Assembly: GCA_943325195.2 (NCBI GenBank)
Contig: CALPON020000009.1
Coordinates: 1 to 40,906, forward strand
Direction of reading: 5' to 3'
Source of the DNA: Sphingobacterium thalpophilum
GTDB taxonomy: Bacteria; Bacteroidota; Bacteroidia; B-17B0; Aurantibacillaceae
Length of the DNA stretch: 40,906 bases
The stretch's first letter is position 1. Every line of letters begins with the position of its first letter. Of the stretch, positions 25,501 through 32,852 are shown piece by piece. The notes below the pieces were generated by a model, which was not told the origin of the DNA, ran no database searches, and was given only the letters and a program-made list of their open reading frames with translations. A program made the translations under genes and the position numbers.

Positions 25501-26274
25501 ATGAAGAAAGCAGACTGGCAGGAGATTTCAGATTTTCTAAATGCAAAATATGAATACTATAATACCTCGGAATTTATAGCTGCCGATCCCGTCTCAATAC
25601 CCCATCTCTTCACCAAAAAAGAGGACATAGAAATAGCAGGATTATTTGCCGCTACACTCGCTTGGGGTAATCGCAAATCGATCTTAAAAAATGCAGGTGA
25701 GCTAATGGACCGGATGGACCACCGTCCCTTCGACTTTATCAGTGGACATGAGAAAAAAGATCTCAAACAATTTGACCATTTTGTTCACCGCACCTTCAAC
25801 GCCACGGACCTCCGTTTTTTTATTAGCGGCCTAAAACACATTTATCAGTGCCATGGAGGTCTTGAAACGGCCTTTACCAATGGCTCCGGTGGCAATCTGA
25901 AGCAAGCCATTGGTCTTTTCCGCAGCCGCATGATGGAAGTGCAACATGAAAGTCGAAGTGAAAAGCACATCTCAGATCCATTTAAAAAATCCAGTGCTAA
26001 ACGTTTGTGCATGTATCTTCGCTGGATGGTGCGTAACGATAAAAGGGGCGTAGATTTTGGAATCTGGAGTAGCCTCTCCCCCGCTTCCCTGCATCTGCCT
26101 TTGGACGTACACACTGGCAATGTTAGTCGGCAACTTAGACTACTGAAGCGCAGTCAAAATGACTGGCAGGCTGTTGAAGAAATTACGGCTCAATTAAGGA
26201 AGATGGACGCTGCGGATCCCGTAAAGTACGACTTTGCGCTATTCGGTCTGGGCGTGGAAGGTTTTTTTAAATAA
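25501..26274 (+). CDS. TIGR02757 family protein
   Basis: A 257-residue cytosolic protein of the conserved Bacteroidota family TIGR02757 (DUF2400). Family signatures are DPVSIPHLFTKKEDIEIAGL, FAATLAWGNRKSILKNA near residue 55, the central FFISGLKHIYQ, YLRWMVRND, and the C-terminal LPLDVHTGNVSRQLRLLKR with YDFALFGLGVEG. The late LDVHTGNVAR-type and FGLGVE segments resemble the helix-hairpin-helix glycosylase fold, but no biochemical role is established to my knowledge. It follows the terminator of the preceding gene. TACCTTTA at 25488-25495, one base off the -7 consensus, lies only 5 bp before the ATG, so the message might be nearly leaderless. Confidence 0.88.
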   Translation: MKKADWQEISDFLNAKYEYYNTSEFIAADPVSIPHLFTKKEDIEIAGLFAATLAWGNRKSILKNAGELMDRMDHRPFDFISGHEKKDLKQFDHFVHRTFNATDLRFFISGLKHIYQCHGGLETAFTNGSGGNLKQAIGLFRSRMMEVQHESRSEKHISDPFKKSSAKRLCMYLRWMVRNDKRGVDFGIWSSLSPASLHLPLDVHTGNVSRQLRLLKRSQNDWQAVEEITAQLRKMDAADPVKYDFALFGLGVEGFFK

Positions 26275-26302
26275 AAAAGGCGGACCGCTAAAGGTCCGCC
26301 TT
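26271..26302 (-). terminator. Hairpin terminator of the lipoprotein gene
   Basis: A perfect 10-bp stem AAGGCGGACC/GGTCCGCCTT (26277-26302) with a 6-nt loop. On the minus strand it runs into TTTTTTAT, so it terminates the leftward lipoprotein gene ending at 26321. The T tract touches the last codons of the rightward TIGR02757 gene. The same stem may weakly stop that gene too, although no T tract follows on the plus strand. Confidence 0.85.
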
Positions 26303-26320
26303 AAGGAAAAGAAAAAGCAC

Positions 26321-27172
26321 TTAGGCAGTTATTTTGTTACGCAGCGCAATGATTTTTTCGCTGATTGCTTTGAAATTTGCATCGGTAATTTCAGACGATT
26401 GATGAAACTTCACAATACTCTCGTGGATTTTTGTTAAGGAGGCAATCAGGCCTGCAGCCTCTTTTTTATCTTTAAAATCACTCAATAAATTAATTAAGTT
26501 TCCTAGATGAAAACGCTGTTCCCATAAATGCTGGTAGGCAGCTGCTTTTGAAACAGGGTCGGTAATTTCTTGTGCAAGAACAGAGGTCAGAAAAAGATTT
26601 TCAATCCAGCTTCCGGCAAAAACTGTTGCAGCCGTATAAACTCGGTCATTTGTCCTCAGGTAAGAATCACTCTTCATGAACATTTCATCCAGGATGGCGA
26701 AAAGACTGTCTTTAATCGCCAGATTTGCTTCTGCACGTTTGCCAATCATGGCATCGACGGCATTCTTTAATCCAAGCGCATCACTGAGCAGCAGGGTGCT
26801 TTTCATGTAGCTGAGAACTTCAGGACCTTTATTGTTCATCATGGCATAGGCCATATCGATATTATAGACACCAAGATTTAGGCTCCGCTGAAACTCGGTT
26901 GCATACTTTGATGCATTTTGAGGATTATTCAATGTCGAGCCATCAAAAGGTACTTTCCATTTTTGAAATGCCTGCATGGATGCTGCAGGGGAAGGAATAT
27001 TGGCAATGGCAAAATCAAATTTAAATTTGGTCGTGTCATCCACGGTTATAGCTGTCGTGTCGACTGCTGGCGCAGGTACATCCGCTTCAGGGGTTTCTGC
27101 TTCTTTGGAACTGCAAGATACCAGCATTCCGGCGCTAAATGCTAAAATTATTGTCTTACGAAGGATATTCAT
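26321..27172 (-). CDS. Lipoprotein of unknown function
   Basis: A 283-residue predicted lipoprotein with lipobox LVSC (Cys20) and an acidic, Pro/Ala-rich linker after it (EAETPEADVPAPAVDTT). The rest is mostly alpha-helical, with phrases such as LNLGVYNIDMAYAMMNNKGP, GSWIENLFLTSVLAQ and QRFHLGNLINLLSDF. I do not recognise the family, though similar all-helical lipoproteins of about this size are common in Bacteroidota. Cys20 is followed by Ser-Ser-Lys, so there is no obvious surface-export signal of acidic residues directly after the Cys. The gene has its own -7 box (27193-27200) and terminator. Confidence 0.8.
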   Translation of the reverse strand: MNILRKTIILAFSAGMLVSCSSKEAETPEADVPAPAVDTTAITVDDTTKFKFDFAIANIPSPAASMQAFQKWKVPFDGSTLNNPQNASKYATEFQRSLNLGVYNIDMAYAMMNNKGPEVLSYMKSTLLLSDALGLKNAVDAMIGKRAEANLAIKDSLFAILDEMFMKSDSYLRTNDRVYTAATVFAGSWIENLFLTSVLAQEITDPVSKAAAYQHLWEQRFHLGNLINLLSDFKDKKEAAGLIASLTKIHESIVKFHQSSEITDANFKAISEKIIALRNKITA

Positions 27173-27192
27173 GTTAAAATGGTTAACTGCGT

Positions 27193-27200
27193 CAAATTTA
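27193..27200 (-). promoter_or_regulatory. -7 box TAAATTTG for the lipoprotein gene
   Basis: Exact TAnnTTTG match 20 bp upstream of the ATG at 27172, in the 60-bp gap after the hotdog gene. It indicates separate transcription from the polysaccharide-type operon upstream. Confidence 0.5.
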
Positions 27201-27232
27201 AGAGAAAAAATGAAAAAGCGAGGATTGGAAGA

Positions 27233-27670
27233 CTATCTTCTAGGGATAACCATACATGTGAAGCGGCTTATACAGCATAGATTGCTCTCAGCATCCAAAA
27301 TTTTGATTTCCCAGACATGAACTTTTCCTTCTTTTCGCAATGGCGCACAAATACCGGTGACGAAACCCGAGGTAACCGGTCTCAAGTGGTTAGCATTAAT
27401 TTCCATTCCAACACCGATAAACAATTCACGGTTGACCAGACACCAGCTGGCCACACTGCCCAATGTTTCTGCTAATGCCACAGAAGCACCGCCGTGTAAT
27501 AAACCAAAGGGCTGCTTAGTTCTTTGATCAACTGGCATCGTTGCTACTAGATAATCAGGTCCCAATTCTGTAAATTGTATGCCTAAGGTTGCGCTTAGTG
27601 TCCCGGCATTTAATGCAATAATATCCTGCAAATCAATGGTCCCAAACCAGATAGGATTTTTATTTTCCAT
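27233..27670 (-). CDS. PaaI/EntH-type hotdog thioesterase
   Basis: A 145-residue single-hotdog acyl-CoA thioesterase-like protein. The active-site helix reads GLLHGGASVALAETLGS, with H59-G60-G61 and the catalytic-type acid E68. The C-terminal strands (FIGVGMEINANHLRPVTSG, VHVWEIKILDAESNL) match the 4HBT fold. An upstream in-frame ATG at 27751 lies deep in the neighbouring gene, so MENKNPIWFG at 27670 was chosen. That leaves an 11-bp overlap with the deacetylase-like gene, so the two are likely co-translated. Entry in the glycan train is unusual for a housekeeping thioesterase; it may simply be the last, unrelated gene of the operon. Confidence 0.85.
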   Translation of the reverse strand: MENKNPIWFGTIDLQDIIALNAGTLSATLGIQFTELGPDYLVATMPVDQRTKQPFGLLHGGASVALAETLGSVASWCLVNRELFIGVGMEINANHLRPVTSGFVTGICAPLRKEGKVHVWEIKILDAESNLCCISRFTCMVIPRR

Positions 27671-28487
27671 GTTCCTGTTCTTTAGATTCCAATAAGCTGA
27701 TCGCTTCTGAAAAGTTGACAAAGGGAATACCTGAACTCTTGAGGTGATCAATTAACCACATGTACCAGTTGAGCCAGGTACTGAAACTATGCGAGAAATA
27801 GCGGTCATGAAAGTCAATTCCAAGAAATTCCAAATTCGCGGCATGTGCTTTTTCAATCAAACGCAGTGTATTTTCCTTTGCTTTCGCTAAGTTGAGAGAC
27901 TGCCAGCTCTTATGATTTTCTATTACCCAGCCATCCATAATTTGGAAAGGGAACTCCCACATGTTCCCTATTTTGTAGGGATTTATAAAGGCATGCTCCG
28001 TACTGTCATACCGGTAGCCATTTTCATTTAATACTTGGTAGGTGTCGGCGGTATTGCGCACATAATGCATTCTGATTCCACAAGAAGTCTGACCGGTCAT
28101 CTCTAAAAAAAGTTGATGTTCCATCTTCATGTTCTCGGGATTGTTATAGGCGATGCCATGTAAACCCAATTCACAGTGTCTACTTTTCATTTGTTCAATC
28201 CACAACAGTGCAGCTTCGTTGCCGTAATTAAGTCCCACCCCCTTACTCACAGCTATGAAAAAGGAAGAAGGGACGCCATAGATATTATTAAAAGTCACCA
28301 GTTCATCAATGTTCTGCCACTTGTTTTTAAAGAAGTCTGACCAGCGCAGCGTATATTCTCTGAGACTGATTTTGCCCTTAAACAGTTCGATGTGCATTCG
28401 AGCCAAGTATTTGGGAAGAATGGTATCACGGAAAAGATGTTCCCACACCGTAATGTGATCGATATCATGAGAAATAATAGCCTTCAT
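27660..28487 (-). CDS. Polysaccharide deacetylase-like (CE4 fold) protein
   Basis: A 275-residue cytoplasmic-looking protein resembling CE4 polysaccharide deacetylases. The N-terminal ISHDIDH carries the D8/D10 pair of motif 1. ELGLHG supplies H110, RMHY near 139-142 is in the place of the RxPY motif, and GIDFHDRYFS has H227 like motif 5. FxxPxYxxxY-like spacing to the second sugar-binding region is not clear. No signal peptide is present, so it could act on a nucleotide- or lipid-linked sugar inside the cell rather than on exported polymer. The ATG overlaps the FemAB-like gene by 4 bp. The activity is inferred; it might be a non-catalytic relative. Confidence 0.75.
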   Translation of the reverse strand: MKAIISHDIDHITVWEHLFRDTILPKYLARMHIELFKGKISLREYTLRWSDFFKNKWQNIDELVTFNNIYGVPSSFFIAVSKGVGLNYGNEAALLWIEQMKSRHCELGLHGIAYNNPENMKMEHQLFLEMTGQTSCGIRMHYVRNTADTYQVLNENGYRYDSTEHAFINPYKIGNMWEFPFQIMDGWVIENHKSWQSLNLAKAKENTLRLIEKAHAANLEFLGIDFHDRYFSHSFSTWLNWYMWLIDHLKSSGIPFVNFSEAISLLESKEQEHGK

Positions 28488-29446
28488 TTCTTTCGTAATC
28501 GCATAACAATGTCCAGAAGAGGGTGACGCTTTTCAATTGCGGCATAAGAAATCAGGTCGCCACCAAATTCACGGAAATATTTTTCTATGCCCGGCTGCAT
28601 GCTGCCTTCAAAATCAAATAACTCTGCTCCTTGCTTCTTGGCAAGTAATAGTGTTTGCCACATGCAGGAGACTGCCGCGCCATGGTGGCGATTTTCAGAG
28701 GTGGTACCGCCAAACAGGTAAATAACTTTTTGACCATCTCTGACACAAAAAGTGGCCGCCAGCAAATCACCATTCTGTTTGGCCGTAAAAACCAGCGCGT
28801 GCTTGCTCATGGCAGGAGCGATTATTTTACGAATCAGTGCTTCATTATTCAAAGCCCCGGCACGCCTCAGGGAATCCACAATCAGATCCGCAACCATCGG
28901 AAGGGCTTCCGTTTGTTCAATAACCAGTCCGTCCTTAATTGCCTTGCTGATGCTCTTCCGTTTTTCACTTGCTAATTTTGCCCACAAGTCTTCTTCTGTC
29001 TGTCCAAGGTTAATCCAATACGAATAGCGTAAGGTGGCCTTCAACTGATTCCAAGTAAAGGGCTGCGTATCAGTGACCGAGGACGGTAAAGCAAGGTCCA
29101 GCAGATGCAGTTTCTGCTCTGAAAAATAGGCAGACACGGCAGTTAGGATTTCTTTGGTGAAGGAATGACGTCCAACGACCGATTCAGCTGGATTTATATA
29201 GTGTAAACCAATAGAGGGACAAAAAGGAGGCGTAATCGCCAATTTAAAAAATCCTTTTTTGAATTGTAGGTACTGAAAGGCGCCAATAATGTCTTCGTTG
29301 TTATTAAAAATGAGACAAACCCGTAAATCTTTTCCTTCATAAATCAGCTGCCAATCAGCAGAAAAAAACAAACTGGCATGCTTTTCCTGGAATACTTTCC
29401 AGGAGTTCAGCAGATTCCCCCGACTATTTAATGGAATGATTTTCAA
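28484..29446 (-). CDS. FemAB/GNAT-like acyltransferase, copy 1
   Basis: A 320-residue protein of the double-GNAT FemAB-like class (BioF2-like C-terminal domain). The C-terminal half has the signature segments KSISKAIKDG (about 175), LAATFCVRDGQKVIYLFGGTT and AELFDFEGSMQPGIEKYFREFGG. Members of this class transfer amino-acyl or acyl groups to peptidoglycan precursors or glycans. It is a paralogue of the next gene upstream and the same length; both share DFEGSM-PG-EK-FR-FG. Start and stop overlap both neighbours by 4 bp (ATGA). The substrate is unknown. Confidence 0.8.
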   Translation of the reverse strand: MKIIPLNSRGNLLNSWKVFQEKHASLFFSADWQLIYEGKDLRVCLIFNNNEDIIGAFQYLQFKKGFFKLAITPPFCPSIGLHYINPAESVVGRHSFTKEILTAVSAYFSEQKLHLLDLALPSSVTDTQPFTWNQLKATLRYSYWINLGQTEEDLWAKLASEKRKSISKAIKDGLVIEQTEALPMVADLIVDSLRRAGALNNEALIRKIIAPAMSKHALVFTAKQNGDLLAATFCVRDGQKVIYLFGGTTSENRHHGAAVSCMWQTLLLAKKQGAELFDFEGSMQPGIEKYFREFGGDLISYAAIEKRHPLLDIVMRLRKK

Positions 29447-30405
29447 AAAATATGTGATTTTTTAAATTTTAATAGAATTTCAAGAGGCTTCCAGGCTTTA
29501 TTGATTGTGTAAAATGGAATCAGCTCTGGACCGAAACTTCGGAAAAACTTCTCCACGCCGGGAAGCATCGACCCTTCGAAATCGAAACGTTCACAGTTTA
29601 AGTCCTTTGCTTTTTCAATTGCCTTTAACAACAATAAATTATTCAAACCATTAAGTCCTGAGGTGCGGGAAGTTCCTCCCAATAGGTAATAGCAGGACTG
29701 CTGATCATAGACGCAGTAAACGATAGCCTGCAATTCGCCCTCCGAGCGGACGCTCAGATGAAAGGCCCCCTGCTGTTTATCAAAGGCAGCGAATATAGAG
29801 CTCAGATCAGAGGAATAAATGTTGGCCCCACTCTTTCCCAAGGCTTTTTGAAAAAACCGGTCTAAATCGTCTGGACTTTCCAGATTATAAGAAATGTCTG
29901 GATTTTCTTTAAGGACCTTTGAAATACTATTTCGGTTCTTGGTGTCAAATCCAGCTTGGATTTCAGCTAGGCTTTTATTTAAAGAAATCTGATAGGTATA
30001 ATTGGGTATGACTTTAAAATTCTGCCAGATAAAGGGCTGAAGGTCGATGTGAGAACTTGAAAAGGCAAGTACTGTTAAGGCAGGATTAAGTTGTACAAAA
30101 TAATCGCAAACTTCTTTCATAACCTCCTTTCGTGCGGAATTACGAGCGGCGGGATTGGAACTGCTCGACTCAAAAAATAAGCCGCAATGAGGCGTATACG
30201 GCGGCAATTTGACGAAACGGAGTCCGAACTTTTTCGTGTCAAGATAAAAAAAACCTCCAGCCAGCTGCTTTTCGTCCTTATACAAGCCAATAAGTTGCAG
30301 CGCAGGACCATATCTCAACAGCCACTTTTCTGAACCAAAAATCCCATTAGCTTTTTCGGACATTCTGAAAAATTCAGCCCGGTCCTCTACTGGTCGTGCT
30401 TTCAT
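29443..30405 (-). CDS. FemAB/GNAT-like acyltransferase, copy 2
   Basis: A 320-residue paralogue of its downstream neighbour. Conserved stretches include KNRNSISKVLKENPDIS, LQAIVYCVYDQQSCYYLLGGT and ERFDFEGSMLPGVEKFFRSFG. N-terminal parts diverge more (SEKWLLRYGPALQLIGLYKD), consistent with different acceptors. No signal peptide or membrane helix was seen, so it probably acts at the cytoplasmic face. It lies between the GT4 gene (4-bp overlap) and copy 1 (4-bp overlap). Function as an aminoacyl- or acyltransferase is a family-level inference. Confidence 0.8.
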   Translation of the reverse strand: MKARPVEDRAEFFRMSEKANGIFGSEKWLLRYGPALQLIGLYKDEKQLAGGFFYLDTKKFGLRFVKLPPYTPHCGLFFESSSSNPAARNSARKEVMKEVCDYFVQLNPALTVLAFSSSHIDLQPFIWQNFKVIPNYTYQISLNKSLAEIQAGFDTKNRNSISKVLKENPDISYNLESPDDLDRFFQKALGKSGANIYSSDLSSIFAAFDKQQGAFHLSVRSEGELQAIVYCVYDQQSCYYLLGGTSRTSGLNGLNNLLLLKAIEKAKDLNCERFDFEGSMLPGVEKFFRSFGPELIPFYTINKAWKPLEILLKFKKSHIF

Positions 30406-31526
30406 CTTCTTTTTTTTCCTTCCTCTTTGTGAGAGACTAGCTTGGCATACTCGCTAATCATCAGTTCCAGATTATTATTCCAGTCATAAGTCCGCAGCAC
30501 ATGTTCGCGGGCTGCTTTGGCCTGTTCCTGATAATACGTCGGTTCTGACCTGATGCGGAGTATCGCTTCCGCTAGAGCAGATGGATTGTTTTTAGGAATC
30601 ACGGTACCGTATTTGCCATGCGCTACTACTTCCATCAGACCACCAACATCCGTTACAATGACTGGCGTTTCACTCGCCATTGCTTCTACGGTGGCAACAC
30701 CAAAACTTTCACTGTCATTCACCGAAACATTTAGAAAAACATCCAGTAGATTATGATATTCATGGACTTCAGAAAATGGTATTCGTCCCGTTATGACAAA
30801 GTAGGCTGCAAGTTGCCTTTCCTGCACAAGGTGACGGTAGAGATCTAAATCATAGCCATCGCCAATCAGATAAAAAAGATACTGCGTCTGCCCCCGCTCT
30901 TTTATAATAATTTCAGCTGCATCAATGATGTCATGAATACCGTATTTTTCTTCGATCGGCTTTATGGTTCCCACATGAATGCGGGTCATCTCTTTCTTAT
31001 TTAACTGACGGGGAGCAAATTCCTGTGTATCAACTCCGAACGGGGTGACAACAATTTCTTTAGTGGTGTATTTTTGAAGTTCCGTCTTCATGACTTCACT
31101 TGTGGACAGGAGAGCATCCGCCCTTTTCAGGTTGTACTGTAAAACACGGCGGTGGAGGCGCGAATGGGTCGGAAAATCATAGACATCAGAGCCCCAAACA
31201 GAAAGTACAAAGGGATGAAACTTACTCAGGGCACCAACAAGCCCGTAACTAGTTGCATAATGGGCATGCAGAATATCCGGCTCAAAATGGCGAATTATTT
31301 TACGCAGAATGCTGACGTATTTTAAATACGATAATTTGGTGAGCGTGCTCTCCGCATTAATTTTTTGGGGAGGTTCAAAAAACACGGTGATGTTGGCATA
31401 ATTGTGCCACTCGTAAGAGGCTTTGTTGAAAGAAAATAAACCCACTTGGTGTCCTTTATCCGCCAAAGCTTTAGCCCATTTTTCAGTGTGCTCACTATAC
31501 GTATCTGACAGTAACAGTATTTTCAT
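30402..31526 (-). CDS. GT4-family glycosyltransferase, first gene of train A
   Basis: A 374-residue GT-B glycosyltransferase. It starts MKILLLSDTYSEHTEKWAKAL and has the HAHYATSYGLVGAL and SVWGSDVYDFP segments of GT4 enzymes in its first domain. The second domain opens IHVGTIKPIEEKYGIHD, and E-x7-E is intact in ESFGVATVEAMASETPVIVTDVGG. It leads a five-gene train with 4-bp overlaps. Its 180-bp upstream region contains a leftward -7 box and a perfect 16-bp palindrome. Sugar donor is not deducible. Confidence 0.9.
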   Translation of the reverse strand: MKILLLSDTYSEHTEKWAKALADKGHQVGLFSFNKASYEWHNYANITVFFEPPQKINAESTLTKLSYLKYVSILRKIIRHFEPDILHAHYATSYGLVGALSKFHPFVLSVWGSDVYDFPTHSRLHRRVLQYNLKRADALLSTSEVMKTELQKYTTKEIVVTPFGVDTQEFAPRQLNKKEMTRIHVGTIKPIEEKYGIHDIIDAAEIIIKERGQTQYLFYLIGDGYDLDLYRHLVQERQLAAYFVITGRIPFSEVHEYHNLLDVFLNVSVNDSESFGVATVEAMASETPVIVTDVGGLMEVVAHGKYGTVIPKNNPSALAEAILRIRSEPTYYQEQAKAAREHVLRTYDWNNNLELMISEYAKLVSHKEEGKKRR

Positions 31527-31584
31527 GGTTGAATACTCAGACGATTGGGCAGTCCATCTACCACCGTTGGATAAAACAGAATCA

Positions 31585-31600
31585 CGGATTTATAAATCCG
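31585..31600. promoter_or_regulatory. Perfect 16-bp palindrome CGGATTTATAAATCCG
   Basis: The palindrome lies between the leftward -7 box (31654-31661) and the start of the GT4 gene at 31526, in the probable leader. It could be an operator for a dimeric regulator. As RNA it can also form a short hairpin. No T tract follows, so it is not a typical terminator. Confidence 0.45.
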
Positions 31601-31653
31601 CCAAGGGTACAAACGCATATGGCACATTGGCGCTATAGTTGAGGGCCTCCAGA

Positions 31654-31661
31654 CAAATATA
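31654..31661 (-). promoter_or_regulatory. -7 box TATATTTG for train A
   Basis: Exact TAnnTTTG match on the minus strand, about 128 bp before the GT4 start codon. No matching -33 TTG was seen. Its leader would include the 16-bp palindrome. Confidence 0.45.
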
Positions 31662-31693
31662 AGAATAAAGCGCAGGGCGGGAATTAATAATTG

Positions 31694-31701
31694 TATATTT
31701 A
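31694..31701 (+). promoter_or_regulatory. Near-consensus -7 box TATATTTA for the rightward GT4
   Basis: One mismatch from TAnnTTTG, only 5 bp before the GTG start at 31707, so transcription might start close to the coding sequence. It forms a divergent pair with the leftward box at 31654-31661. Confidence 0.35.
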
Positions 31702-31706
31702 ACTCC

Positions 31707-32852
31707 GTGAAAGCGCTTAGAATCGCCTACATTTCCGAATCTTCTCCCTCCGATAAACATGCCTGGTCGGGCACGGTCCACTATGTTTACGAAGCGCTTA
31801 AAAAAAAGGGTTATCAGGTTACCGCACTGGGTCCGGCAAGGCCTAGGATCGAACGCTGGGTTCTTGCTCTCATAAATAAAGCCTCACTTCTTTTATTTGA
31901 TCGTCGGATTGATTACCGTCACACCGCGCTTTATTCAAAAGCGTTTGCAAGAGTTTTCGAAAAAAAACTAAATACGACAACTTTCGATGTGATTATCCAT
32001 TGCGGCACAACAGAAACCGGCGCTTACCTGAAAACGTCTCTGCCGGTGATCTATGTTTTGGATCGTACTATTGCCGGTGCCATCGATTACCATAGTATTT
32101 TAAGTAAACTCTGGAAGTACTCTGAAAATCAGAGTATTGCTCTTGATAAAAAAGCGATGACGGAGGCACACTTTGTTTTGTTTTCATCGCTATGGGCAGC
32201 GCAACATGCCCAGCAATACTATCGTCTTCCCCCTCAAAAAATAGCCGTTTTTCCATTTGGCGCGAATCTCGACGAGATACCGGAACGGAGTACCGTACTG
32301 ATTAATAAACCAAAAGATAGCATTCGTTTGTTCCTCATGGGAACGTATTGGGATAATAAGGGAGCGGGAATCGCCGTCAATGCGATGAAGGAATTGCGGG
32401 CAGCGGGATATAAGGTCCATTTAACGGTTGCGGGCTGCGAACCTCCGGATGGACTTCAGGATCCGGACCTGGAAATTATTCCTTTTATTGATAAAAATTC
32501 CCGAGAAGGGCTGCTGCTTATTAGGGAGCTCTTTTTGTCGCATCATTTTTTTATCCTTCCCACCCGTTTCGACTGCACTCCGATCGTCTTTTGTGAGGCC
32601 AGTGCTTTTGGTGTTCCCGTGCTCAGTGCAGATACAGGCGGGGTGGCGGGTCATGTTCAATCTGGTGTTAATGGCTACCTCTTACCCTATAGTGATCAGG
32701 GACCAGCTTACGCAAACAAAATACTTGAAATTCTTGCAACAGCCGGTCGCTATGAGGCACTGTGCAAGACTACGCGTGATCATTATGAACAAGCCTTGAA
32801 TTGGGGGGTGTGGTCGGACCGTTTTGCTGAACTACTTACTAAATTAATCTAA
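31707..32852 (+). CDS. GT4-like glycosyltransferase, GTG start
   Basis: A 381-residue GT-B glycosyltransferase and the only rightward gene in the glycan region. It begins with GTG (KALRIAYISESSPSDKHAWSG), which gives the complete first strand. The second domain starts IRLFLMGTYWDNKGAGIAV. The E-x7-E equivalent reads DCTPIVFCE, so the first acidic residue is Asp instead of Glu, followed by GVPVLSADTGGVAG. A few GT4 subgroups use this variant, so activity is plausible. The 3' end overlaps the GT2-GT4 fusion gene tail-to-tail by 9 bp. It is probably transcribed separately from both leftward trains. Confidence 0.85.
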   Translation: MKALRIAYISESSPSDKHAWSGTVHYVYEALKKKGYQVTALGPARPRIERWVLALINKASLLLFDRRIDYRHTALYSKAFARVFEKKLNTTTFDVIIHCGTTETGAYLKTSLPVIYVLDRTIAGAIDYHSILSKLWKYSENQSIALDKKAMTEAHFVLFSSLWAAQHAQQYYRLPPQKIAVFPFGANLDEIPERSTVLINKPKDSIRLFLMGTYWDNKGAGIAVNAMKELRAAGYKVHLTVAGCEPPDGLQDPDLEIIPFIDKNSREGLLLIRELFLSHHFFILPTRFDCTPIVFCEASAFGVPVLSADTGGVAGHVQSGVNGYLLPYSDQGPAYANKILEILATAGRYEALCKTTRDHYEQALNWGVWSDRFAELLTKLI

